Shown here piece by piece: positions 1-8,775 of a DNA stretch of 64,000 nucleotides. Every line of letters starts with the position of its first letter. The first letter of the stretch is position 1. Origin of the DNA: Knoellia koreensis (GTDB taxonomy: Bacteria > Actinomycetota > Actinomycetes > Actinomycetales > Dermatophilaceae); assembly GCF_013041615.1 (NCBI RefSeq), contig NZ_JABEPQ010000001.1, forward strand, positions 860,976 to 924,975. Reading direction: 5' to 3'. The notes under the pieces were generated by a model. The model saw only the letters and a list, made by a program, of their open reading frames with translations. It had not been told where the DNA came from and did no database searches. The position numbers and the translations under genes are program-made.

Positions 1-169
1 CGTCCAGGGCAAGCAGGAGCCGGAGGCCATCAAGATCCTCAAGGACGCCGGGTTCGAGGTGAAGGTCGAGCGGTTCATGGGTGGCATCTTCGGCACTGTG
101 CGCAGCCAGGACCCGGCCGCGAACTCCGAGCAGCCCAAGGGCACCACCATCACGCTCGTCGTCGTCTGA
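1..169 (+). CDS. C-terminus of a PASTA-domain protein, probably a Ser/Thr kinase (partial)
   Basis: The reading frame is open from base 2 and ends at TGA 167-169, giving 55 residues of a protein whose start lies outside the window. The segment has the shape of one PASTA repeat: a short helix (EAIKILKDAGFEVKVE), then a strand and loop with QDPAANSEQPKGTTITLVVV at the very end. PASTA repeats bind peptidoglycan fragments and form the extracellular tail of PknB/Stk-type kinases. A PASTA or PknL-like kinase near aroG is, from memory, also the mycobacterial arrangement. The kinase domain itself is not visible, so a PASTA-only protein remains possible. Confidence 0.75.
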   Translation, partial: VQGKQEPEAIKILKDAGFEVKVERFMGGIFGTVRSQDPAANSEQPKGTTITLVVV

Positions 170-184
170 TCGCCCGGTCCTTCG

Positions 185-1102
185 TTGTCCACGCGCTTTC
201 CCGCGGGCCGGCTCGCCACCCTGCTGCTGGTCTCGGTCACGGCGGTCTGGGGTTCGACGTTCTTCCTCATCCGCGACCTCGTGGCAACCGTGCCGTCGGC
301 GGACTTCCTGGCGGTGCGGTTCGCGATCGCGGCCGTGGTCATGGCGGTGGTGTTCCGTCGTCAGCTGCTGGCGTTGACGCGGCGCGAGGTGATGATCGGG
401 GTCGTGCTGGGGGTGCTCTACGGGCTAGCCCAACTGCTGCAGACGATCGGGCTCGAGCACACGGACGCGTCGGTGTCCGGGTTCGTGACGGGCACCTATG
501 TCGTGCTGACGCCGATCTTTGCTGCGGTGCTGTTCCGCGACCGGCTGCCGTGGACGACGTGGGTGGCGGTGCTGCTGGCGACTGCGGGGTTGGCGGTGCT
601 GTCGCTGCGGGGGCTGTCGGTGGGGTTCGGCGAGGCGCTGACGCTGGGGTCGGCGGCGCTCTATGCGCTGCACATCGTGGGGCTGGGGCGGTGGTCGACT
701 GCGGGGTCTGCGACCGGGTTGGCGACGGTGCAGGCGTTCGTCATCGCGGTCGTGGCGGGGATCGCCGCGGTGCCCGGTGGGCTGACGCTGCCGGCTGATG
801 GGGGGCAGTGGGCGTCGTTGCTCTACATGGCGATCGTGGCCGGCGCGGTGGCGCTGTGGGCGCAGACCTGGGCGCAGGCGCATCTGCCAGCGACGCGCGC
901 GGCGATCGTGATGACGATGGAGCCGGTGTTCGCCGCGTTCTTCGCGGTGCTCTTCGGTGGTGAGTCCCTGACCGCGCGGATGCTCGTCGGTGGCGCGCTG
1001 GTGCTGACGGCGATGTACGTGGTCGAGCTGCTCGGCCGCCGCTCCCCCGAGGCGAGCGCCGAGGAGGACCCACCCGCGGAGCTGCTCCACCACGAGGTCT
1101 GA
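185..1102 (+). CDS. EamA/DMT-family transporter
   Basis: This 305-residue integral membrane protein has about ten hydrophobic helices in two similar halves, the usual EamA (drug/metabolite transporter) layout. The first helix carries VTAVWGSTFFLIRD and the second half TRAAIVMTMEPVFAAFFAVLFGGE, both typical of this family, whose members export amino acids or other small metabolites. The substrate cannot be read from sequence. The start is TTG at 185, 15 bases after the preceding stop; no strong ribosome site is visible, so translational coupling is likely. The C-terminal tail is acidic and hydrophilic. Confidence 0.85.
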   Translation: MSTRFPAGRLATLLLVSVTAVWGSTFFLIRDLVATVPSADFLAVRFAIAAVVMAVVFRRQLLALTRREVMIGVVLGVLYGLAQLLQTIGLEHTDASVSGFVTGTYVVLTPIFAAVLFRDRLPWTTWVAVLLATAGLAVLSLRGLSVGFGEALTLGSAALYALHIVGLGRWSTAGSATGLATVQAFVIAVVAGIAAVPGGLTLPADGGQWASLLYMAIVAGAVALWAQTWAQAHLPATRAAIVMTMEPVFAAFFAVLFGGESLTARMLVGGALVLTAMYVVELLGRRSPEASAEEDPPAELLHHEV

Positions 1103-1125
1103 GTCGCCCCATGGATCCCCGGCGA

Positions 1126-1170
1126 TTCGAGGTATTACTGCCCCCGATTCCCCGGCGTGTTTACCTCGAA
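1126..1170. terminator. Inverted repeat between convergent genes, probable bidirectional terminator
   Basis: TTCGAGGTA at 1126-1134 is matched by TACCTCGAA at 1162-1170, a perfect 9-bp stem with a 27-base GC-rich loop. It sits between the convergent EamA and threonine aldolase genes and overlaps the aldolase stop codon. There is no U tract, which is usual in high-GC actinobacteria. Confidence 0.5.
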
Positions 1171-2237
1171 CCGCGCTCGAGCAGCGGCACGAGCTCGCTG
1201 ATCGCGAGGTCGGTGGCCGCGTCGTCGACGTCGAGGTGCCAGACGAGGCGCACTGCCGTGGTGCTCACCGGATAGAGGCGTATGCCGCGTGCGGCCGCAG
1301 CCGTGACGAAGTCACCGGGCGTCCACCCGGCACCGGCCACGTCGAGGAGCACGATGTTGGTCTGAACCCATTGCGGGTCAACGGAATCCGGCCGCGCCAC
1401 AGCCGCCGCCTCGGCGAAGCGCCGGGCCCGCGCGTGGTCGTCGGCGAGCCGCTCAACGTGGTGGTCGAGCGCGTGCAGCCCGGCCGCCGCGAGGATGCCG
1501 ACCTGGCGCATGCCACCGCCGAACCGCTTGCGCCAGATCCGCGCCTCCTGCATGTGGTCGGCGCTGCCGAGCAGCACCGACCCGACCGGGGCACCGAGGC
1601 CCTTGGAGAGGCAGACGCTGACCGTGTCGAAGAGGCGGCCATAGGTCTCGAACGGCACACCAGTCGCGACGTGGGCGTTCCAGATGCGCGCGCCGTCGAG
1701 GTGCATCGCGACGCCGCGTTCCTTGGTGCCGGCTCGCAGGGCCTCGATCTGGTCGAGCGGCTGCACCGTGCCACCGCCGAAGTTGTGGGTGTTCTCCACG
1801 ACCACGAGGCGCGTGTTGACCTGGTAGGCGCCGCCGTCGGGGATCATCAGCGCGAGTGGCTGGGCGGCGTTGAGCTCGCCGTGCGGCGCGATCCACGAGC
1901 GGGCCGAGATGTTGGAAAGCACTGCGGCTGCGCCCATTTCGGCCCGCAGCACGTGCGCGAGGGAGTCGGCGATGAGCTCCTCCCCCGGCTTGACGTGTAG
2001 CCGGATCCCGAGTTGGTTGGCCATCGACCCGCTCGGGGTGAACAGCCCGTCCTCGTGGCCGAACATCCTGGCGACCCGCTGTTCGAGCTCACGGACCGTC
2101 GGGTCCTCGCCGAAGACGTCGTCGCCGACCGGAGCGTCCGCCATGGCCTTGCGCATGGCGTCGGTGGGCTTGGTGAGCGTGTCAGACAGGAGGTCGACGC
2201 GAACGGGAGGCGCCTTGGAAGGTGACGCGGGCGGCAT
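1161..2237 (-). CDS. ltaE: Threonine aldolase family protein (low-specificity)
   Basis: This PLP-dependent fold-type I enzyme of 358 residues is expected to cleave L-threonine/L-allo-threonine to glycine and acetaldehyde. The N-terminus has the family signature DLLSDTLTKPTDAMRKAM and GDDVFGEDPTVRELE. HLDGARIWNAH provides the cofactor aspartate region, and SVCLSKGLGAPVGSVL holds the PLP lysine. The ATG lies inside a copy of the dispersed TATGCCG word, behind GAGAGGCGAGG. It is 12 bases downstream of aroG, so the two are probably cotranscribed. Relatives such as phenylserine aldolase share this fold, so the exact substrate is inferred. Confidence 0.85.
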   Translation of the reverse strand: MPPASPSKAPPVRVDLLSDTLTKPTDAMRKAMADAPVGDDVFGEDPTVRELEQRVARMFGHEDGLFTPSGSMANQLGIRLHVKPGEELIADSLAHVLRAEMGAAAVLSNISARSWIAPHGELNAAQPLALMIPDGGAYQVNTRLVVVENTHNFGGGTVQPLDQIEALRAGTKERGVAMHLDGARIWNAHVATGVPFETYGRLFDTVSVCLSKGLGAPVGSVLLGSADHMQEARIWRKRFGGGMRQVGILAAAGLHALDHHVERLADDHARARRFAEAAAVARPDSVDPQWVQTNIVLLDVAGAGWTPGDFVTAAAARGIRLYPVSTTAVRLVWHLDVDDAATDLAISELVPLLERGSR

Positions 2238-2249
2238 ACCTCGCCTCTC

Positions 2250-3602
2250 TCAGTCCTTGGAGAGCATCTCGGCGACGAGGAACGCCAGCTCGAGGCTCTG
2301 CTGGTGGTTGAGCCGCGGGTCGCAGACGGTCTCGTAGCGCTTGTTGAGGTCACCGTCGAGGATCTTCTCGGCGCCGCCGAGGACCTCGGTGACGTCGTTG
2401 CCGGTGAGCTCGACGTGGATGCCGCCGGGCACGGTGCCGAGGCCCTGGTGCACCTCGAAGAAGCCGCGCACCTCCTCGACGACGTCCTCGAAATCCCTTG
2501 TCTTGTAACCGGATGCGGACTCGAACGTGTTGCCGTGCATGGGGTCGCAGATCCAGGTGACCTGCGCGCCGCTGGCGGTGATCTTGTCGACGAGCGGCGG
2601 CAGCGCCTCGCGCACCGTGCGCGCACCCATCCGGGTGATGAAGGTGAGCCGGCCGGGCTCGCGGTCGGGGTCGACCTTGTCGATGAGCCGCAGCACGTCG
2701 TCGACCTCGGCCTTGGCGGAGAGCTTGACGCCGATGGGGTTGAGCACCTTGGAGACGAAGTCGACGTGGGCGCCGTCGAGGTCGCGGGTGCGCTCGCCGA
2801 CCCAGATGAAGTGGCCGCTGGTGTCGTAGAGCTCGCCGGTGCGGCTGTCGACACGGGTAAGGGGGCGCTCGTAGTCGAGCAGCAGCGCCTCGTGGGCGGA
2901 GAAGAACTCGGTCGTCTTCATGGCGTCGAAGTCGGCGCCACAGGCGTCCATGAACTTCATCGCCTTGTCGATGTCCTTGGCGAGGCGCTCGTAGCGGCTG
3001 TTGGCAGCGTTGGCGACGAAGCCGCGGTTCCAGTCGTGGACGTGGCGCAGGTCGGCGAAACCGCCCTGGGTGAAGGCGCGCACGAGGTTCAGGGTGGCGC
3101 TGCTCGCGTGGTAGGCGCGGACGAGGCGCTGCGGGTCGGGCGTGCGCGCCTCGGGCGTGAAGTCGAAGTCGTTGACCATGTCGCCGCGGTAGGCCGGCAG
3201 GGTCACGTCCTCGCGGGTCTCGTTGCCGCTGGAGCGGGGCTTGGCGTACTGCCCGGCCATGCGGCCGACCTTGACCACCGGCACGGACGCGCCGTAGGTG
3301 AGGACCGCGGCCATCTGCAGGATCGTCTTGACCCGGTCACGGATGTTGTCGGCCGTCGCCGCCGCGAACGTCTCGGCGCAGTCGCCGCCCTGGAGCACGA
3401 ACGCCTCACCCCGCGCGGCCGCGGCCATCCGGGTCTTGAGGACGTCGCACTCACCGGCGAACACCAGCGGCGGATAGGACGCGAGCTCGGTCACCGCCGC
3501 CTGGAGGCGGGCAGCGTCAGGCCAGACCGGCTGCTGCGCAGCCGGAAGATCGGCGCCAGCCGCAAGGCTGGCGAGGGGCCCGGTGGGGTGCATCGTGCTC
3601 AC
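2250..3602 (-). CDS. aroG: 3-deoxy-7-phosphoheptulonate synthase, class II
   Basis: This 450-residue enzyme condenses phosphoenolpyruvate and erythrose 4-phosphate, the first step of the shikimate pathway. Its length and motifs are those of the plant-like class II DAHP synthases of actinobacteria: FVLQGGDCAETF near residue 70, GRMAGQYAKPRSS near 115, and WICDPMHGNTFES near 355. The GTG at 3602 lies 6 bases after a TATCCT hexamer, which supports this start rather than the ATG three codons later. In mycobacteria the class II enzyme is feedback-regulated and partners with chorismate mutase; no mutase gene is visible here. Confidence 0.95.
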   Translation of the reverse strand: MSTMHPTGPLASLAAGADLPAAQQPVWPDAARLQAAVTELASYPPLVFAGECDVLKTRMAAAARGEAFVLQGGDCAETFAAATADNIRDRVKTILQMAAVLTYGASVPVVKVGRMAGQYAKPRSSGNETREDVTLPAYRGDMVNDFDFTPEARTPDPQRLVRAYHASSATLNLVRAFTQGGFADLRHVHDWNRGFVANAANSRYERLAKDIDKAMKFMDACGADFDAMKTTEFFSAHEALLLDYERPLTRVDSRTGELYDTSGHFIWVGERTRDLDGAHVDFVSKVLNPIGVKLSAKAEVDDVLRLIDKVDPDREPGRLTFITRMGARTVREALPPLVDKITASGAQVTWICDPMHGNTFESASGYKTRDFEDVVEEVRGFFEVHQGLGTVPGGIHVELTGNDVTEVLGGAEKILDGDLNKRYETVCDPRLNHQQSLELAFLVAEMLSKD

Positions 3603-4075
3603 GGAGCAAGGATAGGCGCCCGTCTCACTACTCGGCCGCGAGGGCCCGTATGCCGGTCAGCCGCCCTCCTGGGACCTGTCACCTTGAGTCGAACTCACCG
3701 CGTCACTCCGCCCAGGATGACGCGTTGATGAGCTCCTCTCTGACCGAGGCGGTTGCCCGGTCCGGTGGACGTACTAGGACCACTATCGCCCCCGTCCCGC
3801 GCTGCATCGGATGCTCGAAGTCGCACGATCGCAGGACCAGCGCCGTAGGGCCGCGGTGCTCTCCCCGCCCCGCTCCAGTCCAGCGCTGTCCGTCAGGGAT
3901 GACGCCAGGAAGACCTCGTCGCGCGGCACGAGGCAGGCGTCTTTAGGAAGGAACTCGCACGAACCATGGCGTTAACGTCGGGACAACGAGGGCGACTATG
4001 CGTCGCTCAGAACCGTCGCGATGACCAAAGAAACGGGACGTCGTAGCCAGCGGTCCGAGCGGTGACGATCACGGC
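3603..4075. other. 473-base intergenic region, left edge of the accessory block
   Basis: Apart from the aroG promoter and one copy of the dispersed word at 3649, I see no gene, RNA or clear repeat here. A plus-strand frame at 3650-3946 has no recognisable domain, no ribosome site and poor codon structure, so it is not called. The change from conserved to accessory genes occurs in this stretch, so an integration junction may lie here. I found no tRNA fragment or direct repeat by eye. Confidence 0.5.
3609..3614 (-). promoter_or_regulatory. -10 element of aroG (predicted leaderless)
   Basis: TATCCT on the minus strand is followed by 6 bases and then the GTG start of aroG. That spacing puts the transcription start at or next to the start codon. 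No convincing -35 is seen. Confidence 0.5.
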
Positions 4076-6148
4076 TCAGTCGTCCTCACCAAACCTCGAA
4101 GGGCGCCAGCCATTCAGGTACTTATCCACCAGTTCAATGACCGCGGCAAGCTCCTCGTCATGAGTATCTCGCAACGGCTCGACGGCAGCCTTGATGTTGT
4201 CTTCGCCGTCGAACAGCTCATTGAGCAGATCCCAGTGCAGTTGATACCTGCGATGAACGGCACGCGAATCCAGACTTTGGGACCGTACCTCACTTCGGGA
4301 GTCAAGGAGAACGGCGGTTGCTAGTTCCTGCTGGCCAGGATCGACGGTCACTACTTCGCCACCAAACATCTTGGGCGAGTAAAGCAGTCGCCCGACCTCT
4401 TGCTCGCCTGCGAGATCGGCCGGTGCGGCATCGACTAGGTCAGCGCGAAATGCTTCCTCGAGCGCCTTGGCGTCTTTGTCTGACACGAGCTCGTGACCTG
4501 CGCCCTCGACGTACCCGACCATCGTGATGAGTTCAAGACGTGAGGACAGGGATTCGACCGCCGGAAGGATCGCTTTGACGGCCTCGGCGACTTGTTGCGG
4601 GTTGTCCAAGCGCCGCAATAACCGCAGTGCCACCCTGGTAACGACCAGCCGGGAGCCGCCGAAGCTCTGCATGCCGCGTTGGCGCTCGGGCAGCCGGGGC
4701 AGGACGTTCCACAGCACCTGCGAGGCGGGGACTGCCGCCTCAGGCGGATAGTCCTCTTCAAACGCCTCCAGGGAAGAGATGACATCCTCCAGTGTCTCGA
4801 GGTCGTATGCCTCGAATAGCGCAGCAAGCTGGTCTGCGTCAGTCAGCACGGCGAAGGCTTGCTCGGCGAGGCTGAAGGCATGCATACGCGCGTTCGCCAC
4901 GTGCTCCAGGTAAACGGCTAGCACGTCGGGGTTCGCAACACGGCGTGCTTTCAGCCAGGCCGTCTGCCAATCACTGCCGTAAGTGCTGTCTCCGATGTGC
5001 CGACCCGCGGCAGGGAAGAGACGGTGGATCAGTGCCCGCACCACCTCGGGTTGAGGCTCCCCCGCCCTGACAACAGCCTCGACCTGCTGCTTGAGCACCG
5101 GGTCTTCGGCCCTTCTGTCGCCCCAGTCGCGGACCGCAGTGGTCAGTCCATCGCGACCTGCCACGACAGCATCGAAGACGGGCGGCAGAAACAATCGGAC
5201 TGCTTCGAGGCCCATTACATCGACCAGTTCCACCTGGTCGTCCAGAGTCCTCACCTTGGAGCGAACCGATGCCGCATAACGCTTCACGTCGCGCATGTTC
5301 TTGATGAGGGGGCGGACAATCTCGACCAGGACGTCGGGCCAGGCGCCGCTGTTGAAGCGGGTCAGATCGGGAAGGTCAGACAGCGCCTCGTCCAGTGCTG
5401 TCGTGATCTGCCGCAGCAGGATTCCCTCTGGGACTGCCGGCACCTCGACGCCGAGCTGGACGATCTTCTCCAGGTAGGCACGTCCATCGAACCCCGACTG
5501 GGTCAACGCTTCCTCGACCCGTTGGCGGTCAAACGCGAGCACGTAGACGATGTTCGGGAAGCTCGCTGTCAGACGAACCAGCTTGAAGATGTCCCGAATC
5601 TCCCCCGACTCCAAGCGGTCGATGTCATCGATGATGACCACGATCGGAGACTCCAGCGCCAGGAGCTTCTTGGCGACCCGATCACGCTGCGCCGCGAAGC
5701 TTCCGGTGCGCTTCTCCTGCAGATCGGCAACTACCTTTGACGCGCCACGCAGGCGTTCGAACCAGCCCCCGACGAAGGGCAGCAGGGTCACCGGCGCCAT
5801 GAGATCGCCATAGGTGTCGATGGTCTGCGCGATGTCCCCGAGCTTCTGGTCCTTCAACTTCAACTGCGCCGACAACTCGCGGAAGAAGGCGTGCATCAGC
5901 TCGTCCGTGCCTGAGAACGCCCATGGGTTGAAGTCCACCGTGACCAACGCAGGTTCCGCTTCGAGGAACTCACGCACCATGTTGAGGATCGAGGTCTTGC
6001 CTGATCCCCATGGACCAACGACACCGAGCACAAAGCCCTCGGAAGCATCAGCGTGTCGGATCTCTTCCGCAATGCTCCCCGCGCCCGGACGCCGCCGCAA
6101 GCGATCCTCGTTGCCGGATCTGATCGGGTTGTCGCCAACAGCAGCCAT
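4076..6148 (-). CDS. KAP-family P-loop NTPase
   Basis: This 690-residue protein has an N-terminal KAP NTPase domain. Walker A is GPWGSGKTS at about residues 45-53, followed by NPWAFSG, and Walker B is VVIIDDIDRLE at about 169-179. KAP NTPases include phage-exclusion protein PifA and are often found in defence islands; many carry membrane helices between the Walker motifs, but here only one weakly hydrophobic stretch is present. The C-terminal 400 residues are helical with no domain I recognise. I start at ATG 6148 because the KAP domain begins right after it; the frame is open up to 6277, which would overlap the ImmA gene by 56 bases. It is the last gene of the XRE-ImmA-KAP operon. Confidence 0.85.
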   Translation of the reverse strand: MAAVGDNPIRSGNEDRLRRRPGAGSIAEEIRHADASEGFVLGVVGPWGSGKTSILNMVREFLEAEPALVTVDFNPWAFSGTDELMHAFFRELSAQLKLKDQKLGDIAQTIDTYGDLMAPVTLLPFVGGWFERLRGASKVVADLQEKRTGSFAAQRDRVAKKLLALESPIVVIIDDIDRLESGEIRDIFKLVRLTASFPNIVYVLAFDRQRVEEALTQSGFDGRAYLEKIVQLGVEVPAVPEGILLRQITTALDEALSDLPDLTRFNSGAWPDVLVEIVRPLIKNMRDVKRYAASVRSKVRTLDDQVELVDVMGLEAVRLFLPPVFDAVVAGRDGLTTAVRDWGDRRAEDPVLKQQVEAVVRAGEPQPEVVRALIHRLFPAAGRHIGDSTYGSDWQTAWLKARRVANPDVLAVYLEHVANARMHAFSLAEQAFAVLTDADQLAALFEAYDLETLEDVISSLEAFEEDYPPEAAVPASQVLWNVLPRLPERQRGMQSFGGSRLVVTRVALRLLRRLDNPQQVAEAVKAILPAVESLSSRLELITMVGYVEGAGHELVSDKDAKALEEAFRADLVDAAPADLAGEQEVGRLLYSPKMFGGEVVTVDPGQQELATAVLLDSRSEVRSQSLDSRAVHRRYQLHWDLLNELFDGEDNIKAAVEPLRDTHDEELAAVIELVDKYLNGWRPSRFGEDD

Positions 6149-6221
6149 GCTCAGATGTTCTCGCGAGGCGCCGACACTGATCTGTGGGTTGCTGGCGAGA
6201 CCAGCATCCTTCGGCTCACGT

Positions 6222-6803
6222 TCAGTTTCCCGACGCCCGGCGATAACTGTTTGCCCGCCGGGCAATGAGGCGAGCACCCGTGGCGTTCATGCGCCAACGA
6301 GCCAACTCGAGGCTGACGCCGAAGCGCAGAGCTACCTCGGTGTCGGTCGCCTTCTGGCGGGCGAGCCGTTTGGCAGCCTCGAAGGGGATGAGCAGCTCGC
6401 CCGAGATCTCGGCGGCCTCGTCCTCCTGAACCTTGTCAGCCGTCCGGCAGCCGCGCTCGTTCACCAGGCTGGTGCCGAACTTGTGCTCCCCGACCACATG
6501 GGCCATCTCGTGGCCCATCGTCGAGCGTCGTCTGGCCAGCGGATGGGCGTCGTTCTCGACGATGAACGCGCCGTTGCGGTGCGGCAGCAGCGCACCGGAG
6601 AAGACCTGCGGACGGACGCTGCGGAAGTGCTCGCGGATGGAGTGGTCGAGCGGCAGTGCTCCCAGCGCCACAACTCGCACGCCGTAAAGCTCGGCCAGCC
6701 GCCATGGATCGAGCGCGTCCATGAGCTCGAGTCCGAGTTCAGCGCGCACCTCGCCAGCCAGCCTCTTGCAGGCGGCCTTGTTGATGGTGCGGGTGCCGGT
6801 CAC
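6222..6803 (-). CDS. ImmA/IrrE-family metallo-endopeptidase
   Basis: This 193-residue protein has the zinc motif HEMAH at residues 98-102 and downstream acidic residues in EDEAAEISGELLIP, the ImmA/IrrE pattern. Known relatives cleave or inactivate a cognate XRE repressor: ImmA in the ICEBs1 element, and IrrE acting on DdrO in Deinococcus. The GTG start overlaps the stop of the XRE gene by 4 bases (GTGA), so the pair is translationally coupled and the neighbour is its likely target. The KAP NTPase follows on the same strand. Confidence 0.88.
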   Translation of the reverse strand: MTGTRTINKAACKRLAGEVRAELGLELMDALDPWRLAELYGVRVVALGALPLDHSIREHFRSVRPQVFSGALLPHRNGAFIVENDAHPLARRRSTMGHEMAHVVGEHKFGTSLVNERGCRTADKVQEDEAAEISGELLIPFEAAKRLARQKATDTEVALRFGVSLELARWRMNATGARLIARRANSYRRASGN

Positions 6804-7177
6804 GCCATCTCCTCCCGGGTGGCGTGCATGTGCTTAACGGTCGCCCGTATGACCTCTTCAAGGTAGGCGACGTCCTTGTCGTCCAGATCCTGACGCGCTC
6901 TAAGCAATGGAGCCAGCTGGGTGACCAGATCCGGTTCGGACTGACTCTCCGATGTGGCGTCCGCGTCGATCATGAACGTCTCGGCCGGCATCTTCAGCCA
7001 ACGCACCAGTGTGGCGAAACCATTAGCATCCGGTCGCTGCTCGTTCCCGAGGCGAGAGAGCAGTGACGGGCTGGTGCCGATCTCCTTCGCCAATTGTCGC
7101 CACGACCATGCCCGCGCGGTCCGCTCAGCATCGAGCGCGGCGTAGAGCCCCGCGGTGTCGATCTTCGTCTTGGCCAT
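6800..7177 (-). CDS. XRE-family helix-turn-helix regulator
   Basis: This 125-residue protein has a Cro/C1-type HTH over about residues 20-70 (WSWRQLAKEIGTSPSLLSRL). The C-terminal half is acidic and could be the site recognised by the ImmA-like protease encoded immediately downstream. It is transcribed away from the Ubl operon; the 154-base gap between them holds repeated GTCGACGC half-sites. The protein is therefore a good candidate repressor of its own operon and possibly of the divergent one (inference). Confidence 0.85.
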   Translation of the reverse strand: MAKTKIDTAGLYAALDAERTARAWSWRQLAKEIGTSPSLLSRLGNEQRPDANGFATLVRWLKMPAETFMIDADATSESQSEPDLVTQLAPLLRARQDLDDKDVAYLEEVIRATVKHMHATREEMA

Positions 7178-7219
7178 ATAGGCCTCTCACTAGAAGTGTC
7201 GGTGGTGCCTGCCAGTGTT

Positions 7220-7290
7220 GCACTGTCGACGCACTGCTTGTAAGTCGACGCGCTCTGTTTTAGAGTTAGCGCAGTGTTTCAGATTCGACA
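7220..7290. promoter_or_regulatory. Putative operator cluster between divergent XRE and Ubl operons
   Basis: The word GTCGACGC occurs at 7225-7232 and again at 7244-7251, 19 bases apart. GCACTG occurs at 7220-7225 and 7231-7236, and its complement CAGTG lies near 7272. The region is visibly richer in A/T than its surroundings. Repeated half-sites between a regulator gene and a divergent operon suggest XRE binding, but this is inference. Confidence 0.4.
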
Positions 7291-7331
7291 CACCTAGCAC
7301 CCCGGTAGAACTGGGAGATCAGAGGAACAGC

Positions 7332-7601
7332 GTGACTGCGACAGAAGCAGAGAAGTCCAAGCCCAAGTTGGTGACGGTCGTCGTCAACGCCCGCCAGAAG
7401 CAGGTCTCGAAGGAGGAGCTCTCCTTCGACGATGTCGTCTCCCTGGCATTCGACCCGGTGCCCACGGGCGACAACGTCGACATCACCATCACCTACCGGC
7501 GCGGCCAGGGCAACAAGCCCGAGGGGCAGCTCAAGCCCGGCGAGTCGGTCAAGGTCAAGGACGGCATGATCTTCGATGTCACAGCGACGGATCGCTCGTA
7601 G
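7332..7601 (+). CDS. Ubiquitin-like protein, multiubiquitin-domain type
   Basis: This 89-residue protein is a single beta-grasp, ubiquitin-like domain of the bacterial 'multiubiquitin' type: VTVVVNARQKQVSKEELSF, then YRRGQGNKPEGQLKPGESVK, ending GMIFDVTATDRS. The family is the predicted modifier in bacterial Ubl-E1 operons. It does not end in Gly-Gly; the terminal Ser follows Asp-Arg. I recall single-domain relatives ending in similar Ser-terminated tails. The GTG start follows AGAGGA at 7321-7326. The E1 gene begins 26 bases before this gene ends, so translation is tightly coupled. Confidence 0.85.
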   Translation: MTATEAEKSKPKLVTVVVNARQKQVSKEELSFDDVVSLAFDPVPTGDNVDITITYRRGQGNKPEGQLKPGESVKVKDGMIFDVTATDRS

Positions 7602-8775
7602 CCCGGACCTGCTCCGGCTGCACGAGGATGGGTACCACCTCGAGCTTCGGGGGGATGTCCTGCTGGTCCACGGCGTGCCCTACGCCAATCCTTCAAGGCA
7701 GGTGGTGCGGGGCACGCTGGTGACCGACCTCGAGCTGGCCGGTGACGTCACCGCGCAGCCGAGCAACCACGTGGCCTACTTCATCGGCGAGGCGCCCTCC
7801 ACCAAGGAGGGCGTCCTGCTGACGTCTGTCGTCATCGGGAGTGCCCCGACCGACGTTGGAACTGTGCGGGTCGACCACACCATGTCGAAGAAGCCCCAGT
7901 CGGACGGGCAGCGCTACCGTGACTACCACCACAAGGTCGAGACCTACATCGCCCTGATCTCCATCCACGCCCAGCAGATCGACCCGGAGGTCACTGCCCG
8001 GACGTACCCCGTGATCGCCCCGGATCCCGAGGAGGATGACGACTCGCCCTTCGAGTACCTCGACACCTCGACTACCCGCAACGGGCTCAGCGACGTGTCC
8101 GACAAGCTCCGCATCGGGCCCGTGGCCATCCTCGGCCTCGGCGGCACCGGTGGGTACGTGCTCGATTTGGTCGCCAAGACACCTGTGGACGCCATCCACC
8201 TCTGGGACGGCGACCGCTACGTCCAGCACAATGCCTTCCGCTCACCCGGCGCGCCCTCGGCGGACACCCTGGCGACGGTTCCGCAGAAGGTCACCTACTT
8301 CGCAGCGATCTACGGCAACATGCGCAAGCGGATCGTCCCGCACGACGCCTACCTGACTGAGGACAACGTGGAAGAGCTGCGTGAGATGTCCTTCGTCTTC
8401 GTCGCCGTCGACGACGGGCCAAGCCGCCAGGTGATTATCACCAAGCTCGAGGAGTTCGGCATCCCCTTCATCGACGTCGGCCTCGGGATCGAGGCGGTCG
8501 ATGGCTCGCTACTCGGGCAAGTGCGTACCACCTTGAGTAGCCCGAGACAGCGCGCTCACGTCCACGACAACCGCCGCATCCCATTCGGTCGCGTCGATGG
8601 CGTCAACGATGACTACAAACGAAACATCCAGATCGCGCCGCTCAACATGCTCAACGCCGCCCTCGCCGTGACCAAGTGGCTCAAGCACCTCGGCTACCTC
8701 ACCGACCTGGAGCGGGAGCACCACAGCGTCTACGTCACCAGCGGCAACGTCATCATCAACGAGGACCAGTCATGA
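7576..8775 (+). CDS. E1-like ThiF-family adenylyltransferase with DUF6791-like N-terminus
   Basis: This 399-residue protein has an N-terminal region of about 175 residues resembling DUF6791 (RSPDLLRLHEDGYHLELRG, VRGTLVTDLELAGD) followed by a ThiF/E1 Rossmann domain. The nucleotide loop GLGGTGG is at about 187-193 and WDGD at 210-213. QHNAFRSPGA (217-226), VPQK (K238) and VAVDD (near 279) complete the E1 adenylation site. It should activate the Ubl C-terminus with ATP. There is no cysteine anywhere in the protein, so it cannot form the usual Ubl thioester. The stop overlaps the next start (ATGA). Confidence 0.85.
   Translation: MSQRRIARSPDLLRLHEDGYHLELRGDVLLVHGVPYANPSRQVVRGTLVTDLELAGDVTAQPSNHVAYFIGEAPSTKEGVLLTSVVIGSAPTDVGTVRVDHTMSKKPQSDGQRYRDYHHKVETYIALISIHAQQIDPEVTARTYPVIAPDPEEDDDSPFEYLDTSTTRNGLSDVSDKLRIGPVAILGLGGTGGYVLDLVAKTPVDAIHLWDGDRYVQHNAFRSPGAPSADTLATVPQKVTYFAAIYGNMRKRIVPHDAYLTEDNVEELREMSFVFVAVDDGPSRQVIITKLEEFGIPFIDVGLGIEAVDGSLLGQVRTTLSSPRQRAHVHDNRRIPFGRVDGVNDDYKRNIQIAPLNMLNAALAVTKWLKHLGYLTDLEREHHSVYVTSGNVIINEDQS

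Noticed and set aside
3650-3946. A 98-codon plus-strand frame in the aroG-KAP gap
   Set aside because: No ribosome site, no leaderless element, Ser/Arg/Pro-biased composition and no domain.
6148-6277. Longer start for the KAP NTPase at ATG 6277
   Set aside because: It would overlap the ImmA gene by 56 bases and adds 43 residues with no relation to the KAP fold.
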